This document shows positions 62,401 through 64,000 of a stretch of 64,000 nt of DNA, piece after piece. The notes under the pieces are model-generated. The model was given only the letters and a program-made list of their open reading frames with translations, was not told the origin of the DNA and did not search any database. Source of the DNA: Bacteroidota bacterium (lineage in GTDB: Bacteria > Bacteroidota > Bacteroidia > Chitinophagales > Chitinophagaceae). Made by a program: the position numbers and the translations under genes. The DNA lies in contig JAFAEM010000013.1 of assembly GCA_023424015.1 (NCBI GenBank), forward strand, positions 24,847 to 88,846, written 5' to 3'. Numbering within the stretch: the stretch's first letter is position 1; every line of letters begins with the position of its first letter.

Positions 62401-64000
62401 GGTGTAAAGGACCTGGCCGGCAATGCACTTGCAAGCAATTATGTGTGGTCGTTTACAACAGCAGCAGCTGATGTGATCGCACCAACCGTAACATCAGTTT
62501 CGCCAACAAGCGGAGCTACCGGGATAAGCACGGGAACAACCGTGGTAGCCAATTTCAGTGAAGCAATCAACCCGTCAACTGTTACTGGTACAACCTTCCA
62601 GCTTCGCGGCCCTGGTAATACTCTGGTCACTGCCTCCGTGAGCGCAGCAGCAAACCAGATCACGTTAATTCCTACAACAGCATTAGCTGTCTCGACAATG
62701 TATACCGCTACCATTACAGGTGGTGCATCGGGAGTGAAAGACCTGGCTGGTAATGCACTTGCCAGCAATTTTATCTGGTCATTTACCACTGCAGCAGGTG
62801 GAACAGGGGGATGTCCCTGTACAGTTTTCCAGCCATCCAATACACCTGATGATATTGCCAATGATGGTTCTGGAATTTCATTGGGTATGAAATTCAGGTC
62901 AACACAAAACGGATTTGTGACTGGTCTCCGTTACTATAAAGGCGCGGGATCTACAGGCACAAGAGTAGGTAGCCTGTGGTCTTCAACGGGTACCCTGCTG
63001 GGGCAGGTGAACTTTACCAATGAGACGGCTTCGGGATGGCAACAGGCTGCACTCAGCAGTCCTGTCGCCATAACAGCCGGTGTAACATATGTTGTTTCTT
63101 ATTTCAGTCCTTCCGGCGACTATGTTGCAACAGATCCCTATTTCACACAGGCTGTTGTAAATGGACCCTTGCGTGGCCTTGCTAACGGTGAAGACGGGCC
63201 CAATGGCTTATACCTGTACTCGGCTACTGCTTCATTCCCCTCCAATTCGTTCAATGCAAGTAATTATTGGGCGGATGTGGTATTTACTCCCGGTGCTGGT
63301 GGCGATGAAACGCCGCCTACAGTTACGTCCGTGTCGCCGCAAAGCGGTGCAACAGGCATAAGCATTGGCACAACAGTGATTGCTAATTTCAGCGAAGCAA
63401 TCAATCCATCAACGGTAACAGGAACTACCTTCCAGCTGCGGGGACCAGGCAACACACTGGTGATGGCAACTGTCAGCGCCAGTGCCAATCAAATAACATT
63501 AACACCTTCTGCTTCATTGGCGGGTTCCACCACATATACTGCGACCATTACAGGCGGCGCCTCAGGTGTGAAAGATAACGCAGGTAATGCGCTTGCGAGT
63601 AATTTCGTCTGGTCATTTACGACAGCAGCAGTTGATGTGATCGCACCAACCGTAACATCAGTTACGCCAACAAGCGGAGCTACCGGAATAAGCACGGGTA
63701 CTACCGTGGTTGCTAATTTCAGCGAAGCAATCAATCCATCAACGGTAACAGGAACTACCTTCCAGCTACGGGGACCAGGCAACACACTGGTGACGGCAAC
63801 TGTCAGCGCCAGTGCCAATCAAATAACCTTAACACCTTCTGCTTCATTGGCGGGTTCCACCACATATACAGCGACCATCACAGGCGGCGCCTCAGGTGTG
63901 AAAGATAACGCAGGTAATGCGCTTGCGAGTAATTTCGTCTGGTCATTTACAACAGCAGCAGCTGATGTGATCGCACCAACCGTGGTTTCGGTTGCGCCAT
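59452..64000 (+). CDS. Very large exported surface protein: dimethylformamidase-like domain with Big_5 and DUF4082 repeats (partial)
   Basis: The frame opens at the ATG at 59452 and is still open at the window end, at least 1516 codons. It starts with a signal peptide (ends SLLSAQ). Residues about 50-500 resemble the N,N-dimethylformamidase beta-subunit C-terminal domain (MRIYRLGYYNGNGAR, ALPDATW-like, IAIGHDEYWSKEQRNNVEAARNAG in part, FFTGNEVYWKTRWE). About 507-617 is an Ig-like domain. Then come Big_5 domains at about 619-723, 895-1003, 1006-1113, 1284-1392 and 1396-1501 and two DUF4082 modules at about 735-893 and 1124-1280. A sixth Big_5 starts at the window edge. It is likely secreted or cell-surface anchored; a sorting signal would be beyond the window. 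Enzymatic activity of the first domain is not proved. Confidence 0.88.
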   Translation, partial: MTWGSTCNQLKLLLCLVPAFLFSSLLSAQNPIVTENALQGSPYSEWGVPNFRDNRIAGFATKMSLNAGETVRFKINVQSGATYSMRIYRLGYYNGNGARLKHNFGTLQGTAQPAGLSDPVTGLLDCSNWSVSATWNIPSNAVSGLYFAKVERTGGGSNHIVFIVRNDNSQSDLYLQFPDATWQAYNGYGGNSAYDGTTGYPGGHAVKVSYNRPFFIYNSAFNTDGRGADWYMNNEYPMIRFLERNGYDVTYTSSNDVATNGQRLLNHKVFIAIGHDEYWSKEQRNNVEAARNAGVHLAFFTGNEVYWKTRWETSVDGEHRTLVCYKEGLLGDGTQGERTCGGKCDGSSPEWTGLWRTGANYDAGKPENALVGQISWVEYPAEIGVPAFYKKLRFWRNTSVASLADGQTAFLGHETLGYEWDYEQYEGSYPPGRITMSSRTINSLTHKLSLYRHSSGALVFGAGTVQWSWGLDGNHWGGSTTVSTEMQQATINLFADMNVQPATLMPGMVSVTASTDAIAPTATITSPANGTTFPSGSTLNFTGTAIDAGGGVVAGVEVSVDAGNTWRQATLNKIDGNVTWSYSWISTGNGTFNIRFRSFDDSGNMETAGPGINVNVGGPDTTPPVVSSVSPLNGATGISVGTTVIANFSETINPSTVTASSFQLKAGSTVVNATLNIATNQVTLVPLSVLATSTNYTVTIKGGSTGVKDVAGNPLATDYTWSFTTGAGGGGGSTTIFQPTDIPQDPNSNDGTPITLGVRFRSTQNGFITGLRYYKSTGATGTHTGHLWTNSGTQLAQLTFFNETASGWQEAYFNTPVAITAGVTYVAGYYSPSGDYSATKPYFTQAVVNGPLRALADGEDGPNGLYQYAPTAVFPSNTFQSSNYWIDVVFTTSAGPDETPPTVISVNPLNAATGVSASTTVVANFSEAIDPSTVTATTFQLRGPGNTLVTATVSASANQITLTPSAALAGSTNYTATITGGASGVKDLAGNALASNYVWSFTTAAADVIAPTVTSVSPTSGATGISTGTTVVANFSEAINPSTVTGTTFQLRGPGNTLVTASVSAAANQITLIPTTALAVSTMYTATITGGASGVKDLAGNALASNFIWSFTTAAGGTGGCPCTVFQPSNTPDDIANDGSGISLGMKFRSTQNGFVTGLRYYKGAGSTGTRVGSLWSSTGTLLGQVNFTNETASGWQQAALSSPVAITAGVTYVVSYFSPSGDYVATDPYFTQAVVNGPLRGLANGEDGPNGLYLYSATASFPSNSFNASNYWADVVFTPGAGGDETPPTVTSVSPQSGATGISIGTTVIANFSEAINPSTVTGTTFQLRGPGNTLVMATVSASANQITLTPSASLAGSTTYTATITGGASGVKDNAGNALASNFVWSFTTAAVDVIAPTVTSVTPTSGATGISTGTTVVANFSEAINPSTVTGTTFQLRGPGNTLVTATVSASANQITLTPSASLAGSTTYTATITGGASGVKDNAGNALASNFVWSFTTAAADVIAPTVVSVAP
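63381..63983 (+). repeat. Near-identical 330 bp tandem coding repeats in the surface protein
   Basis: Two successive Big_5-encoding units, 330 bp apart, match over about 273 bp (63381-63653 and 63711-63983) with about seven differences by eye, most of them silent. Earlier Big_5 units are more diverged. The pattern points to recent duplication or gene conversion. Confidence 0.8.

Overview
The window looks like a chromosomal segment of a Bacteroidota bacterium, most likely from the Chitinophagaceae or a near relative. The signs are a SusC/SusD pair, many lipoproteins and Sec-exported proteins, weak or absent Shine-Dalgarno sequences, promoter-like sites of the Bacteroidota type (TTTG, about 20 nt, then TAnnTTTG), and Bacteroidota-typical families (DUF1080, DUF4136, SMUG2-type glycosylase, SWIB protein with a histone-H1-like tail, DUF4082 and Big_5 surface proteins). 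HemF and HemJ indicate aerobic haem synthesis. No rRNA, tRNA or CRISPR array was seen.

Layout. 1-5.2 kb: a degenerate receiver protein, small proteins and a three-gene biotin-dependent acyl-CoA carboxylase operon. 5.3-15.8 kb: mostly single housekeeping or hypothetical genes (PepSY-like, M48-like protease, SWIB protein, gluconokinase, amidase, UDG-like, DUF1080, NYN/OST-HTH), with intergenic repeat debris and one gene remnant. 15.8-24.8 kb: a complete haem pathway from glutamyl-tRNA to haem, split as hemA-C-D-E-F-B-L on the minus strand and hemH-hemJ on the plus strand around one divergent promoter region that holds a 9-3-9 dyad. 24.8-28.4 kb: a co-directional run of YjbR-like, serine hydrolase, GH18 and phosphodiester glycosidase-like genes. 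28.5-40.1 kb: trxA, dnaE, a YncE-like lipoprotein, an NlpC/P60 lipoprotein, a flippase, an M1 peptidase and a peptide-binding lipoprotein. 40.1-41.2 kb: a five-copy tandem array of about 137 bp palindromic units. 41.5-51.3 kb: msrA, then a ROK regulator with SusC, SusD and an alpha/beta hydrolase.

51.3-56.0 kb is the accessory part. It holds a three-copy array of about 284 bp bounded by 25 bp inverted repeats, a MutS2 homologue without its Smr domain, an RHS fragment joined to the 3' end of a tyrosine recombinase, and a toxin-antitoxin pair with a good Bacteroidota promoter. 56.2-59.2 kb: a small beta-barrel, a DUF4136 lipoprotein and an amidohydrolase. 59.45 kb to the end: the first 1516 codons of a very large exported protein with a dimethylformamidase-like domain followed by Big_5 and DUF4082 repeats.

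No clearly new enzymatic system is proven here. The strongest unexplained signals are the two intergenic tandem arrays (40206-40880 and 51606-52519), the family of 9-nt-periodic palindromic intergenic repeats, and the candidate operator between hemA and hemH.
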